Source: Bacteroidia bacterium
GTDB taxonomy: Bacteria; Bacteroidota; Bacteroidia; NS11-12g; UBA9320
DNA length: 64,000 nt
Direction of reading: 5' to 3'
Assembly (NCBI GenBank): GCA_018402155.1
Contig: JAGYJG010000001.1
Location: forward strand, 1,004,198-1,068,197
Part shown: positions 20,462 to 30,929 of the stretch, one piece after another
How the letters are laid out: every line of letters begins with the position of its first letter
Position numbering within the stretch: the first letter of the stretch is position 1
The notes under the pieces: generated by a model
The model's database searches: none
Seen by the model: the letters and a program-made list of their open reading frames with translations, nothing else
Told to the model about the DNA's origin: nothing
Program-made: the position numbers and the translations under genes

Positions 20462-22693
20462 TTATTCATTGTTCAACTTAAACCTAACTCCAAAATAAAT
20501 TTCTCGACCTCTTGTAGGTCCCCAAACAGAAGAGGTGTCAAAATACGTGCTAAATGGATTTTGCCAACTAATTATCGGCTGTATTTGACGGAAATCAAAA
20601 ATATTCTCACATCCTATATACACTTCATATTTTTTAAAAATGTATGTAAATTGTGCGTTTACAATTGTGTATGGTTGTGAAAAGTCAGGTCGCTGAAAAG
20701 CAATCGGATTAGATTGAGTATTTGGCAACCGCTGTTCTCCATACCAATGTACATTCATATCAAAATGAAATTTATTTGTTCGTGGTTTATAACTGAACGT
20801 CGTAATAAATTTGTGCATAGGATTGAAAGGTAACAATTGTTTTGTTTCTCCAATTTCCCTGTAAACATTCAAAAAGTTATACCCCATTTTCAATTCAAAC
20901 TGACTATAAATTTTCAAAAATATCTCAGTTTGGAAACCGTTGCTTAAACTCGTTCCTGTAAAGTTTTGAATAATTGCTAAAGTAGGATCGCTATCATAAT
21001 CTGGAAAAATTTGATTTTGAAAATCTGTTCGATAATAGTCCGCACTAAAATAACCTGACAGATTATTGCTTTTTATTTCAAATTTTTGAGTCAGGTTAAA
21101 GCCAATATTTATAGCCTTTTCTGGTTGTAACTGTTCGGCAAAAATGATGTCTCGAGAACTTACAAGCAATCCGATATTTTCGCTAAATAAATTTACCGTT
21201 CTCCAGCCTGTTCCTACATTTGCTCTAACAATGGTTTTAGGGGCAATATCGTATTTTAGCAAAGTTCTTGGTGTAAACTGAAAACCAAACTGGTTATGTT
21301 GGTCGCATCGAGCACCAGCAATCCAAGTAAGCTTATTCTCTAAAAATCGCATGGTATTTTCAGCAAAAAATCCAGGAATATTTTCCAAACGGTAATAATT
21401 TCCCGCATAAGTCCGCTGCAAAAATGTGTCGACGAAAGCAACATCTTCAAACAAATTGAGGTGTCGGAAACTAATACCCGTTTTTAAATCGTGTTTATCA
21501 TAGTTCATTTCATACTGAATATTTCCGTAAAAATTGGTTTGCTGTGCTTTATATTTTACGGTACCAAAGAAGGAATTTTGCTGTTGGTAGAAAGCCGAAG
21601 CATACAAAATAATGTTGTGTTTATTATTTAAACGGTAACCCGTTTTCGTCCAAAGTTCAGGTTGATTGATTCTTACAATTTGTCCGTAAACACTAGTACT
21701 TCCTTTGTCGCTTTCGGGATTAAATACAGCTTGACCACCAATGCGTTGCTCACTAAAATAACGCAACCCAATGCTACTATTCCAACCCCAATCTTTTTCA
21801 TTACCATATTTCCATTTGTTGAAAATCATATAACGGGTAAGCAAGGGTAAGTCCAAAAAGTTATCTTGGTCTCTATCCATCTTGTTAGCGGGTTGCACCG
21901 AATGAAAAGCTGTTAAATTACTCCACTTACCGCGCCTAAAAGCATAGTTTGTGTTAAAATGCTTCTCCAAAAAATTATTCATATAGGCATTGATCAATAA
22001 GCGGTCTGTTTTGTCAGGTTCTTTTGTTTCTACATTTATTTGTCCGCTTATGCTTTCATACCCTTGCAGCACACTGTTTGCCCCTTTTGAAACAAAAATA
22101 TTATCAACTAAAGTACCAGGAATACTGCTAATACCATACGTATAGGACAAACCTTGAATCATTGGAAAGCCGTCAATCAAAACCTGATTATAGACACCCG
22201 ATAAACCCAATATGCGAAGTTCTTTAGAGTTTGTAATTACGTTGGTAGTTTGTGGTTGAACAGTGGTTTGTGTTTCAAAACAACCTGCAAGATCACAACA
22301 AGCCGCTTTGCCAAGTTCAGTTTGCGTTATTTGCTCCGTCTTTATTGGATTGATGTCTGAAATAATTACTCCGTCTCGTTGTTCTCTAATAACCACTTCA
22401 TCAAGTGCCCTTGTTTCTCTCAAGTGAAACTCAATAAAGTTCTGATTGCTAATTTGTATGGTGTCCGAAAGATAACCTACATAACTGGCAATAAGTTTTT
22501 TAGTTGAAATATCTTTGGCAGAAATTTCAAATTCTCCCTTGTAGTCTGTGGTTACGCCAATGCTACTTCCAAGCCAATATATGCTCGCTCCCACAACCGG
22601 AGCTTTTTTGTCGTCGGTTACTTTTCCTATTATATTTTGAGCCGAAATACCAAACGGAAACAGTAAACCGACAATTAAAATATATTCTTTCAT
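20462..22693 (-). CDS. TonB-dependent receptor, metal-associated subgroup
   Basis: Signal peptide, CarboxypepD_reg-like domain, plug region ELGKAACCDLAGCFETQTTVQPQT...VLIDGFPMIQGLSYTYG, C-terminal barrel; next to HMA-like gene. Confidence 0.88.
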   Translation of the reverse strand: MKEYILIVGLLFPFGISAQNIIGKVTDDKKAPVVGASIYWLGSSIGVTTDYKGEFEISAKDISTKKLIASYVGYLSDTIQISNQNFIEFHLRETRALDEVVIREQRDGVIISDINPIKTEQITQTELGKAACCDLAGCFETQTTVQPQTTNVITNSKELRILGLSGVYNQVLIDGFPMIQGLSYTYGISSIPGTLVDNIFVSKGANSVLQGYESISGQINVETKEPDKTDRLLINAYMNNFLEKHFNTNYAFRRGKWSNLTAFHSVQPANKMDRDQDNFLDLPLLTRYMIFNKWKYGNEKDWGWNSSIGLRYFSEQRIGGQAVFNPESDKGSTSVYGQIVRINQPELWTKTGYRLNNKHNIILYASAFYQQQNSFFGTVKYKAQQTNFYGNIQYEMNYDKHDLKTGISFRHLNLFEDVAFVDTFLQRTYAGNYYRLENIPGFFAENTMRFLENKLTWIAGARCDQHNQFGFQFTPRTLLKYDIAPKTIVRANVGTGWRTVNLFSENIGLLVSSRDIIFAEQLQPEKAINIGFNLTQKFEIKSNNLSGYFSADYYRTDFQNQIFPDYDSDPTLAIIQNFTGTSLSNGFQTEIFLKIYSQFELKMGYNFLNVYREIGETKQLLPFNPMHKFITTFSYKPRTNKFHFDMNVHWYGEQRLPNTQSNPIAFQRPDFSQPYTIVNAQFTYIFKKYEVYIGCENIFDFRQIQPIISWQNPFSTYFDTSSVWGPTRGREIYFGVRFKLNNE

Positions 22694-22745
22694 TGTTTTA
22701 ATTGTTAATAATAATGCAGGTATTTTCTATTGCACTACACATGAT

Positions 22746-23087
22746 TTACTGTTTTATTGTATAAGGTTTTTCGTCCGGATTTTCACAACTGCTGGTATTT
22801 TTAATGGCCTCAGATATTTCTTCTTTATTTACCCACATCGGATTGTATTTCACCTCAAACGTTGTTGTTGCCCCCTGGTTCTTGGCTTCACACCTGCTCA
22901 CGCCCTTTACTTTCTCTACATTGGTGGAAATCATAAATAAGTCGCTGGAACAAGTGATTCCTTTAACCTTTATGGTTACAGTTTTTAGACTATCTATTGT
23001 TTGATTAGTTGTGGTTTGCGAAAATGCCAAGTTTGCTGTGGCTAACAGCACTGAGAAAGCCAAAACGAATAATTTTATCAATTTCAT
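22746..23087 (-). CDS. secreted heavy-metal-associated (HMA)-like domain protein
   Basis: Signal peptide; TVTIKVKGITCSSDLFMISTNVEKVKGVSRCEAKNQGATTTFEVKYNP with HMA betaalphabeta pattern but CSSD in place of CxxC. Confidence 0.75.
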   Translation of the reverse strand: MKLIKLFVLAFSVLLATANLAFSQTTTNQTIDSLKTVTIKVKGITCSSDLFMISTNVEKVKGVSRCEAKNQGATTTFEVKYNPMWVNKEEISEAIKNTSSCENPDEKPYTIKQ

Positions 23088-23159
23088 TTTTATATTTTTT
23101 AAGTTATTTAACTAAAAGAATAAATGCTCCGAAATCTTCGATGCAAAGTTCAAAAAATG

Positions 23160-23510
23160 TCAAACATTTTTTGGCGGGTGCCAAAAATCAGGACTAAATT
23201 TTGATATAACTACTGATTGGTATCTAAAAGCCACATCTGATATAGATATTGTTTTAGGAATGTCATTAAACGACAAATTAAAACAGACTAAAACACAAGA
23301 ATTGCAAACCTGAAAAGGGTTACAGGATTTTCCATCGCAGTCGTTGGATTGCTTTTGCTCTTTTATGTTGTCACTGATTGAAATCGAGGGAAAATGCGTC
23401 GCACCACAACACATTTGTACATTATATATCTGCATTGAAAGAAAATCTGTTGCCGGTTTTAGGGCTAAAAACAGAATAAAAGTCGTAAAGATCAGTGCTA
23501 ATGATTTCAA
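23160..23510 (-). CDS. small Cys-rich protein of metal/TonB clusters (DUF6660-like)
   Basis: Signal-like N-terminus; NDCDGKSCNPFQVCNSCVLVCFNL; upstream of the HMA-like gene on the same strand. Confidence 0.5.
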   Translation of the reverse strand: MKSLALIFTTFILFLALKPATDFLSMQIYNVQMCCGATHFPSISISDNIKEQKQSNDCDGKSCNPFQVCNSCVLVCFNLSFNDIPKTISISDVAFRYQSVVISKFSPDFWHPPKNV

Positions 23511-23785
23511 TGCTTTGCAAATTTATAATTTATTTTCAAAATGGCTCTAACAGTTTATTACTACTAGCGATTAGCCCCCCACTAAAAACATATTAATCAA
23601 CATATACTTTTTCATAATCAACTGATTACCAATATTATTTTGTAATCATTTGATATAAATTACTAAACAATGGAAGCAAACAACAATCCAAGAACTATAG
23701 CAACCAAAATATGCCCACAAATATTTTTATATGTCTCATATTTACTGATATTCTGATTCTGTAATTTTTACTTACTAACGCCTTT

Positions 23786-24214
23786 TTAATCTTCTTTTCT
23801 ATAATCTTCAATGAACTCTATGTCATTATCAAAATAAGTGAAAGCCATCCAGTTATTTGATAGTTCAAAGGCATATGATTTTTGAGTATTATTTTGTTCA
23901 AAATGGATCATTTTATTTAGAGAATCTAGTTCAAATTGTCCATTGGTTTCGGCTCTAAAACCTCTATTGCCTATAAATTTTCCTTTTAAATCTGCTTTTT
24001 CGTCATCAGCAATAAATTCCAATTTGTCAAACTGTATCGACATATCAGTAATTCCGTTGATCGTCATTGCTTGGAGCCCCCATTTCCCAAAAATACCAAA
24101 TTGATCTAATTTGTCAGACGAATCAATTTTTTCAATTTCTTCTTGTTTTTCACAACTTGTGAAGACTGTCACAATAGATAAGATTAGTACAAATAAATAT
24201 TTAAGATAGTTCAT
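23786..24214 (-). CDS. hypothetical lipoprotein
   Basis: MNYLKYLFVLILSIVTVFTSCEKQEE lipobox; 142 aa. Confidence 0.6.
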   Translation of the reverse strand: MNYLKYLFVLILSIVTVFTSCEKQEEIEKIDSSDKLDQFGIFGKWGLQAMTINGITDMSIQFDKLEFIADDEKADLKGKFIGNRGFRAETNGQFELDSLNKMIHFEQNNTQKSYAFELSNNWMAFTYFDNDIEFIEDYRKED

Positions 24215-24680
24215 CGGGCTATGCTAATTTCAAATTTTTAAGACGGCAAATTTATTTTTTTAAGGTTTTTTTTGCTAGTGGTGGATTTAAATACTGCCAA
24301 AGGTCTGCAGCTTTTGTAGGCTCACTAATTTATAGGACTATAAGAAAAGTTAAAAGAAAAACTGTCCAGAATTTTACCTCGCTAACCAATACTAATTTTT
24401 GTAGCCTTTTCAGTTTTAGTTTAAACGTTATTTTGTCTATCAATTCTCACAGCATTTTGCTATAAACATATTTATAAAAAATCAGTAAAAAACCGAACCT
24501 ATATCATAAAAAACCTTTTTGGTATACCTCTAGAAATTTAAAAAAATACATTCGCACCATGAAATAAATCTTTGTATAGCACTTGCTTGTAAATTGTCAG
24601 CGTTTGCCTTTATTAGAGAAATTATAAGTACAGAAATATGCACTCCATATTTTATATAAAATAACCGTTTAAAACACAGC

Positions 24681-26255
24681 ATGAAGAAATACATCAACCT
24701 TTTTGATTTCAAGCAAAAAGTAAATTATAAAACAGAAATACTCTCTGGACTTACGGTGGCATTGGCGTTAGTTCCCGAGGCCGTAGCCTTTGCATTATTG
24801 GCAGGCTTGTCTCCACTTACCGGCTTGTATGCTGCTTTTGTAATGGGATTAGTCACTGCTATACTAGGTGGTAGACCAGGAATGATATCAGGGGCAACAG
24901 GTGCTGTGGCTGTTGTTTTCTTGGGACTAATAGCAACCTTAAGAGCTGTAAATCCAGCAATCACAATGGATGAAATAACTCAGTATGTGCTGATTACTGT
25001 CATAATAGCGGGTGTCATACAGCTCATTGCTGGTTTTCTAAAACTTGGAAAACTTATGAGACTAGTACCGCACCCCGTCATTTTTGGCTTTGTAAATGGT
25101 TTGGCTATTATAATTTTTATGGCACAATTGCCTCAGTTCACCATAGACAGCACCATTTCAGGAGCTCCATGGATGCAGGGCAAGCAGTTGTATACCTTTT
25201 TTGGCTTAGTAACCTTGTCCATTGCGATTATTTGGGGACTACCCAAAATCACTAAATCCTTCCCCTCTGGCTTGGCGGCTATTTTAGTAATTTTTGGCAT
25301 TGTGTATTTTTTTAATATCGAAACATCAACTGTAGGCGATATTGCCTCAGTGTCTGGTGGCTTCCCTATGCCTGCTATACCTAATATTCCATTTACGCTA
25401 GAAACCTTTTTGTTGATACTACCCTACGCTGCTATAGTGGCCGGAGTGGGTCTTATAGAAAGTCTGCTTACCCTCAATATTATAGATGAAATAACAGAGA
25501 CAAGAGGCCGAGGAAACAAAGAAGCCGTAGCGCAAGGTACGGCCAATATTTTGTCAGGATTTTTTCTAGGAATGGGAGGATGTGCTATGATAGGTCAAAG
25601 TCTTATCAATATCTCTTCGGGCTCTAGAGCTCGACTTTCAGGCATTGTGGCGGCGCTTATGCTATTGATATTTGTGATGTTTGGATCTAGCATCATAGAG
25701 CAGCTGCCAATGGCTGCCCTCACAGGACTTATGATAATGGTAGCTGTGGGCACGTTTGAATGGGCTAGCCTAAAGACCTTTAATAAAATGCCGAAATCCG
25801 ATATCGTGGTAATGCTAGTAGTGATGCTAGTAACAGTACTACTCCACAATTTAGCCTTAGCTGTATTGGTGGGAGTTATTATAGCAGCCTTGGTATTTGC
25901 GTGGGACAACGCAAAGCGAATACGCGCTAGAAAATCAGTAGATGAAAATGGGGTTAAGCTTTACGAAATATACGGCCCATTATTCTTTGGTTCTGTCACA
26001 GCATTCAATGAAAAATTTGATGTGCTTAACGACCCAAAAGCGGTGATTATAGATTTTAAAGAAAGTAGAGTAGTAGATATGTCTGCCATAGAAGCACTTA
26101 ATAAATTAACGGAACGCTATATGAAAGTAAATAAAACAATTCACCTCCGCCACCTGAGTCCAGACTGTCAAAAGCTTCTAAAAAATGCAGATAAGATAAT
26201 TGATATCAATGTAATGGACGACCCAAAATACAAATTAGTAGTTGATAAGGTTTAG
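24681..26255 (+). CDS. SulP family inorganic anion transporter with C-terminal STAS domain
   Basis: LSGLTVALALVPEAVAFALLAGLSPLTGLYAAF...GRPGMISGATGAVAVV; STAS segment AVIIDFKESRVVDMSAIEALNKL. Confidence 0.95.
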   Translation: MKKYINLFDFKQKVNYKTEILSGLTVALALVPEAVAFALLAGLSPLTGLYAAFVMGLVTAILGGRPGMISGATGAVAVVFLGLIATLRAVNPAITMDEITQYVLITVIIAGVIQLIAGFLKLGKLMRLVPHPVIFGFVNGLAIIIFMAQLPQFTIDSTISGAPWMQGKQLYTFFGLVTLSIAIIWGLPKITKSFPSGLAAILVIFGIVYFFNIETSTVGDIASVSGGFPMPAIPNIPFTLETFLLILPYAAIVAGVGLIESLLTLNIIDEITETRGRGNKEAVAQGTANILSGFFLGMGGCAMIGQSLINISSGSRARLSGIVAALMLLIFVMFGSSIIEQLPMAALTGLMIMVAVGTFEWASLKTFNKMPKSDIVVMLVVMLVTVLLHNLALAVLVGVIIAALVFAWDNAKRIRARKSVDENGVKLYEIYGPLFFGSVTAFNEKFDVLNDPKAVIIDFKESRVVDMSAIEALNKLTERYMKVNKTIHLRHLSPDCQKLLKNADKIIDINVMDDPKYKLVVDKV

Positions 26256-26584
26256 CTAATTTATATGAGATTCTCATATTCTTTGTACCCAATATCATTT
26301 CATTCATAAAGCCTTCTTTAACCTGTTATTTAGTGAATATTTACTAAGAAGAATGAGACAAAATCATACTAACTTATGATATTTACAGAACAGTTTTTTT
26401 ATAGGATTTGCAAAAAAAAACATTGAAGCTGAGCTAGCTATTTTAGGGTGTTTTGTTATATAACCAAGTGTACGCATGAGGTTTGCAGAGTGTTGGGAAA
26501 TCTGTTTACCATGTGTTACCTTCGCAGCAAATTTATAGTGGATTTCGGCTCATTTGTTTTTATTCAAAAAATACTTATCATACA

Positions 26585-28504
26585 GTGCTTCATATACAAA
26601 ATGTATCCTTCGAGTTTGGCGGCAATTATCTTTTTAGAGATATAGACTGGTTCATAAAACCACGAGAGCGCATAGGTCTCATAGGCAAAAATGGTGCTGG
26701 TAAGTCTACTTTGCTCAAGCTTATTATGGGTAAGTACGAAGTACGAGAAGGCTCTATAAACAAAGCAGGAGGTGTGAATTTAGGCTACTTATCGCAAGAT
26801 ATGATTAGTGAAGACGGCACCAAAACAGTGCTAGAACACGCTAAGCAAGCCTTCGCGCGAGCCTTATTCTTGCAAGATGAGTTGGAAAAACTTTATGCAC
26901 TTTTGGAAACCGATCCAAGCGATGAAAATGTGCAGCGAATGGCAGATTACCAAGAGGAATTTGATGCGCTAGATGGGTACAATATGGACAATAAAACTGC
27001 TGAAATTTTGGAAGGTCTAGGGTTTACAACAGCAGACTTGAGTAGACCTATGCAAGAGTTTAGCGGAGGGTGGCGTATGCGGGCTGTTTTGGCAAAAATG
27101 CTACTTGAGCAGCCAGACATAATGCTTATGGATGAGCCTACCAATCACTTGGATTTGCCTAGTATAGAATGGCTAGAGAGCTACTTGAGTAATTACCCAG
27201 GAAGTGTAGTCATCGTGTCGCACGACAGGGAGTTTTTGAACAAGATGATTACCAAAACTGCAGAGTTGAGTAATAACAGACTATACCTTTGGGATGGAAA
27301 CTATGATTTTTACCTAAAAGCTAAAGTAGAACGAGATGATTTGATAGGTAGACAAGCCGCCAACCAAGAGCAATACATCAAGGAGCAGGAAAAATTTATA
27401 AATAGATTTAAAGCCAAGGCAAGTAAGGCGAAAGCCGTACAGTCTAGGGTGAAAATGGTTGAAAAAATAGAAAAAATAGAAGTTATACAAGAAGACAAAA
27501 GCAACCTCAAAATAGATTTCAAAGTAGGTGTAAAAAGTGGAAAGGTAGTGATGGAGCTTAATGAAATAACACAAGGTTTTGGAGATAAGCTTCTATTCAA
27601 TGAGGTGAACCGAGAAATAGTGCGGGGGGATAAAATAGCGCTAATAGGTGCCAATGGAACTGGAAAATCTACTTTTTTGAGCATTATAGCAGATGAACTT
27701 CCCTTTACTGGATTACGCAAGCAAGGGCATAACGTCGTGCCATCATTCTACGCGCAGCACCAGTTAGAAAGCCTACATATGGACTACGAAATACTAGAAG
27801 AACTGCAATATGATGCGCCACACAAAACAGATATGGAGCTCCGCAGTATGCTTGGCTGTTTTCTGTTTGCGGGTGATGATGTTTTCAAAAAAGTAAAAGT
27901 ACTAAGCGGGGGTGAAAAAGCAAGAGTTTCACTGGCCAAAACCTTAGTGTCTGAGGCTAATTTTCTTCTGCTAGATGAGCCAACCAACCACTTAGACATA
28001 GATAGTATAGAAATCATAATAGAAGCACTAAAACGCTACGAAGGAACGCTGATTTTTGTATCGCACAACCGATATTTTATTGAAAAACTAGCTAATAAAG
28101 TATGGTGGATACAAGATGAAGACGTACGTGAATATCCGGGGACATACAAAGAATACCTGCACAAGCTAGCAAACGAGGGATTTACCTCCGAAAAACGTAC
28201 ACCAAAAAAAGTGAACTCTACCCCTACTGCTGATGATACTCTCAAAAACTCTTGGCGACAAAAAGATGAAACTGCCGAAAAATTAAAAAAATTGCAAAAA
28301 CAGCTAAACGGAAAAGAAGAACAACTTTCTCAAGCCAAAACACACCTAAAAATGATAGAAGGAAAACTTGCTGAAGCAGGAAATCTCAGTGCTTTCGAGC
28401 TAGAAAAACTAAGTAAGGAACACTCTAGCGCGACTAAAACAGTAGACCAAGTAGTGGCCGAGTACGACACTTTGCTAGAAGAAATGATTGTGCTAGAGGA
28501 ATAG
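26585..28504 (+). CDS. ABC-F family ATP-binding protein
   Basis: GKNGAGKSTLLKLIMG; FSGGWRMRAVLAKMLL; DEPTNHLDLPSIEWLE; GANGTGKSTFLSII; LSGGEKARVSLAK. Conserved N-terminus starts at GTG 26585 (LHIQNVSFEFGG); the track start at 26483 looks over-extended. Confidence 0.93.
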   Translation: MLHIQNVSFEFGGNYLFRDIDWFIKPRERIGLIGKNGAGKSTLLKLIMGKYEVREGSINKAGGVNLGYLSQDMISEDGTKTVLEHAKQAFARALFLQDELEKLYALLETDPSDENVQRMADYQEEFDALDGYNMDNKTAEILEGLGFTTADLSRPMQEFSGGWRMRAVLAKMLLEQPDIMLMDEPTNHLDLPSIEWLESYLSNYPGSVVIVSHDREFLNKMITKTAELSNNRLYLWDGNYDFYLKAKVERDDLIGRQAANQEQYIKEQEKFINRFKAKASKAKAVQSRVKMVEKIEKIEVIQEDKSNLKIDFKVGVKSGKVVMELNEITQGFGDKLLFNEVNREIVRGDKIALIGANGTGKSTFLSIIADELPFTGLRKQGHNVVPSFYAQHQLESLHMDYEILEELQYDAPHKTDMELRSMLGCFLFAGDDVFKKVKVLSGGEKARVSLAKTLVSEANFLLLDEPTNHLDIDSIEIIIEALKRYEGTLIFVSHNRYFIEKLANKVWWIQDEDVREYPGTYKEYLHKLANEGFTSEKRTPKKVNSTPTADDTLKNSWRQKDETAEKLKKLQKQLNGKEEQLSQAKTHLKMIEGKLAEAGNLSAFELEKLSKEHSSATKTVDQVVAEYDTLLEEMIVLEE

Positions 28505-28731
28505 TAAGTACTAGCATTATAGGTTAAAACTAGTAGGCCATGATTCTCTTTAACTGCACGTTAATGAAATCAATTATTTGACAACGACGAACTCAGTTGA
28601 TTAATACCCTATAACCGAACCCGGCAGATTGGGCATTATATTTATCCAAAAAAAGGGTATAATTTTTTGAAAAAAAGCAATAGATAAATATACAGATAAA
28701 ACTAATTTCATTTTGTAATCTTACCTTTGCA

Positions 28732-29514
28732 ATGCATATGATGGACGAGAACAAACCTTTAATTTTAGTCAGCAATGATGACGGCATCACCGCTCCAGGT
28801 ATATTGGCAACAGTAGAAGTGCTTAAAAATTTTGGTAGAGTGGTGGTAGTAGCGCCTGACAGCCCACAAAGTGGCACCGGGCATGCCATTACTATAAGCA
28901 AACCATTACGTTTAGTAAAAAATAATCAGTTTGGTGCAGATGTGTTGAGCTATCACTGCAGCGGTACACCTGCAGACTGTGTAAAACTAGCCGTAGATAA
29001 AATACTACACCGTAAGCCAGACCTTCTAGTAAGCGGTATAAACCATGGTAGCAACTCCAGTATAAATGTGATATACAGTGGAACGATGAGTGCAGCAATG
29101 GAAGGTTCTATTGAAGGTATTACAGCTATTGGATTTTCGCTTACTAATTTTAGTTGGGAAGCAGATTTTGCAGCAAGTAAAGTATACATGCACAAGATAG
29201 TGGCCAAGGTACTAGAACACGGCCTACCAGAGGCTACACTGCTGAGTGTAAATATACCCGATGTGCCCGAGGAGGAAATAAAAGGCATAAAAGTGTGTCG
29301 CCAAGCTAGAGCCAAATGGGTAGAAGAGTTTGACCAAAGACAGGATCCACACGGCAGAGATTACTACTGGCTAACAGGAAAATTTATAAATATGGATAAA
29401 GGCGAAGACACAGATGAATGGGCACTTGCCAACAACTATGTTTCTATGGTTCCTGTTCAATACGATCTTACAGCGCACCACGCTATACAGACACTCAATT
29501 CATGGGATTTATAA
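28732..29514 (+). CDS. surE: 5'/3'-nucleotidase SurE
   Basis: LILVSNDDGITAPGI...VVVAPDSPQSGTGHAIT...LLVSGINHGSNSSINVIYSGTMSAAMEG. Confidence 0.97.
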   Translation: MHMMDENKPLILVSNDDGITAPGILATVEVLKNFGRVVVVAPDSPQSGTGHAITISKPLRLVKNNQFGADVLSYHCSGTPADCVKLAVDKILHRKPDLLVSGINHGSNSSINVIYSGTMSAAMEGSIEGITAIGFSLTNFSWEADFAASKVYMHKIVAKVLEHGLPEATLLSVNIPDVPEEEIKGIKVCRQARAKWVEEFDQRQDPHGRDYYWLTGKFINMDKGEDTDEWALANNYVSMVPVQYDLTAHHAIQTLNSWDL

Positions 29515-29526
29515 ACCGCTACCAAA

Positions 29527-29820
29527 ATGAGTAAGTTTAAATGGGACACCATCGTCACCGGTTTTTTAATAGGAGTCGTCTCCCCCATAATCATACTTTA
29601 TGGTGTTAATATATTTAGTTTCCCAAATCTTAGCTTTGGTCTTTTCATGCAAACGGGTTTTGAAACAGGAAGCTTAAATCCATTCATAAAAATTGCAGCG
29701 TTGTTTAATCTAGCACCCTTTTTTTTATTTATCAATATGAATCGTTACCGAACGTGTCAAGGCATTGTATTTGCAACAATATTTGTGGGTTTATTTATTG
29801 TCTATTTCACTTTAATGTAG
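29527..29820 (+). CDS. small membrane protein of unknown function
   Basis: 97 aa, three predicted hydrophobic segments, closely packed between surE and lpxB. Confidence 0.7.
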   Translation: MSKFKWDTIVTGFLIGVVSPIIILYGVNIFSFPNLSFGLFMQTGFETGSLNPFIKIAALFNLAPFFLFINMNRYRTCQGIVFATIFVGLFIVYFTLM

Positions 29821-29827
29821 ATATACC

Positions 29828-30928
29828 ATGGCAAAATACTACATCATTTCTGGTGAAACCTCTGGAGATAACCACGCTAGCAGAGTACTCAATGAAATAA
29901 AAAAAATCGACCTATCTGCCCAATTTAGAGGAATGGGCGGAGACCAAAGCAAAGCAGCAGGACAACACCTCATCATTCATCAAAAAGAAATGGCGATAAT
30001 GGGTTTTGTAGAAATACTGACTAGCCTGCGCAAAATTTCTCGAAACCTAAGAAAAGTAAAAAAAGATATCGCTCACTGGCAGCCAGATGCTGTATTGCTG
30101 GTAGACTATCCTGGTTTCAATTTCAAAATCGCGAAATTTGCACACAACTTGAGCATACCCGTTCACTACTACATAGCACCAAAAGTATGGGCATGGAAAG
30201 AGAGTAGAATACACCAAATAAAAAAATATGTTAATGAGCTATATATCATTTTACCTTTTGAAAAAGAGTACTTTTCCAACCACCAAATAGCAGCAAAATA
30301 CGTCGGAAACCCGAGCAAAGAAACCGTAGATGAATATTTAAAAACCCTTCAAAATAATACAGGTACCAAAAAAATATCGCTTCTACCTGGCAGCAGAAAA
30401 CAAGAGATAAATACAGCCCTGCCGATAATGCTAGAGGCTATGAAAAACTTCACAGATTATGAACTCATAGTGGCACAAGCTCCTGGTTTTGACGATACGT
30501 TTTATCACGCTTTTAGCCCAAAACTTACACTCATAAAAAATGATATGTACCGTCTACTAGCTGAAAGTAGTGCTGCATTAGTGACCAGTGGTACAGCAAC
30601 CCTAGAAACTGCACTAATGAATGTGCCACAAGTAGTTTGCTATAAAATGAATGCCTTAAGTTATCGTATTGGCAAAATGATAGTAAAACTAAAGTATATT
30701 TCGTTGGTAAATCTAATATTAGACAAATCCTGCGTGACAGAACTCATACAAGGAGATTTCAATTCGAAAAGAGTAACCGAAGAACTGCAAAAATTGCTAT
30801 ACAACCAAGACACCACAAACCGGATAAAAACAGACTATGCCACACTACACCAAAAAATAGGAAGCAGCCACCCTTCTAAAGAGGTAGCACAGAGCATAAC
30901 AGCCGCTGTAGAGTGCATAACAAACTAA
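29828..30928 (+). CDS. lpxB: lipid-A-disaccharide synthase
   Basis: YYIISGETSGDNHASRVL...RGMGGDQSKAAG...VLLVDYPGFNFKIAK...YIAPKVWAWKESRI...LLPGSRKQEI. Confidence 0.97.
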   Translation: MAKYYIISGETSGDNHASRVLNEIKKIDLSAQFRGMGGDQSKAAGQHLIIHQKEMAIMGFVEILTSLRKISRNLRKVKKDIAHWQPDAVLLVDYPGFNFKIAKFAHNLSIPVHYYIAPKVWAWKESRIHQIKKYVNELYIILPFEKEYFSNHQIAAKYVGNPSKETVDEYLKTLQNNTGTKKISLLPGSRKQEINTALPIMLEAMKNFTDYELIVAQAPGFDDTFYHAFSPKLTLIKNDMYRLLAESSAALVTSGTATLETALMNVPQVVCYKMNALSYRIGKMIVKLKYISLVNLILDKSCVTELIQGDFNSKRVTEELQKLLYNQDTTNRIKTDYATLHQKIGSSHPSKEVAQSITAAVECITN

Positions 30929-30929
30929 T

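Noticed and set aside
26483-26584. 34-aa N-terminal extension of the second ABC-F ORF
   Set aside because: ABC-F homology starts at LHIQNVSFEF (GTG 26585); the upstream sequence has no family similarity.
27310-27720. 136-aa antisense ORF inside the ABC-F gene (and many similar shadow ORFs, e.g. 45102..45539, 39056..39529, 47038..47412)
   Set aside because: Fully antisense to well-supported genes with low-complexity or frame-shadow translations and no recognisable domain.
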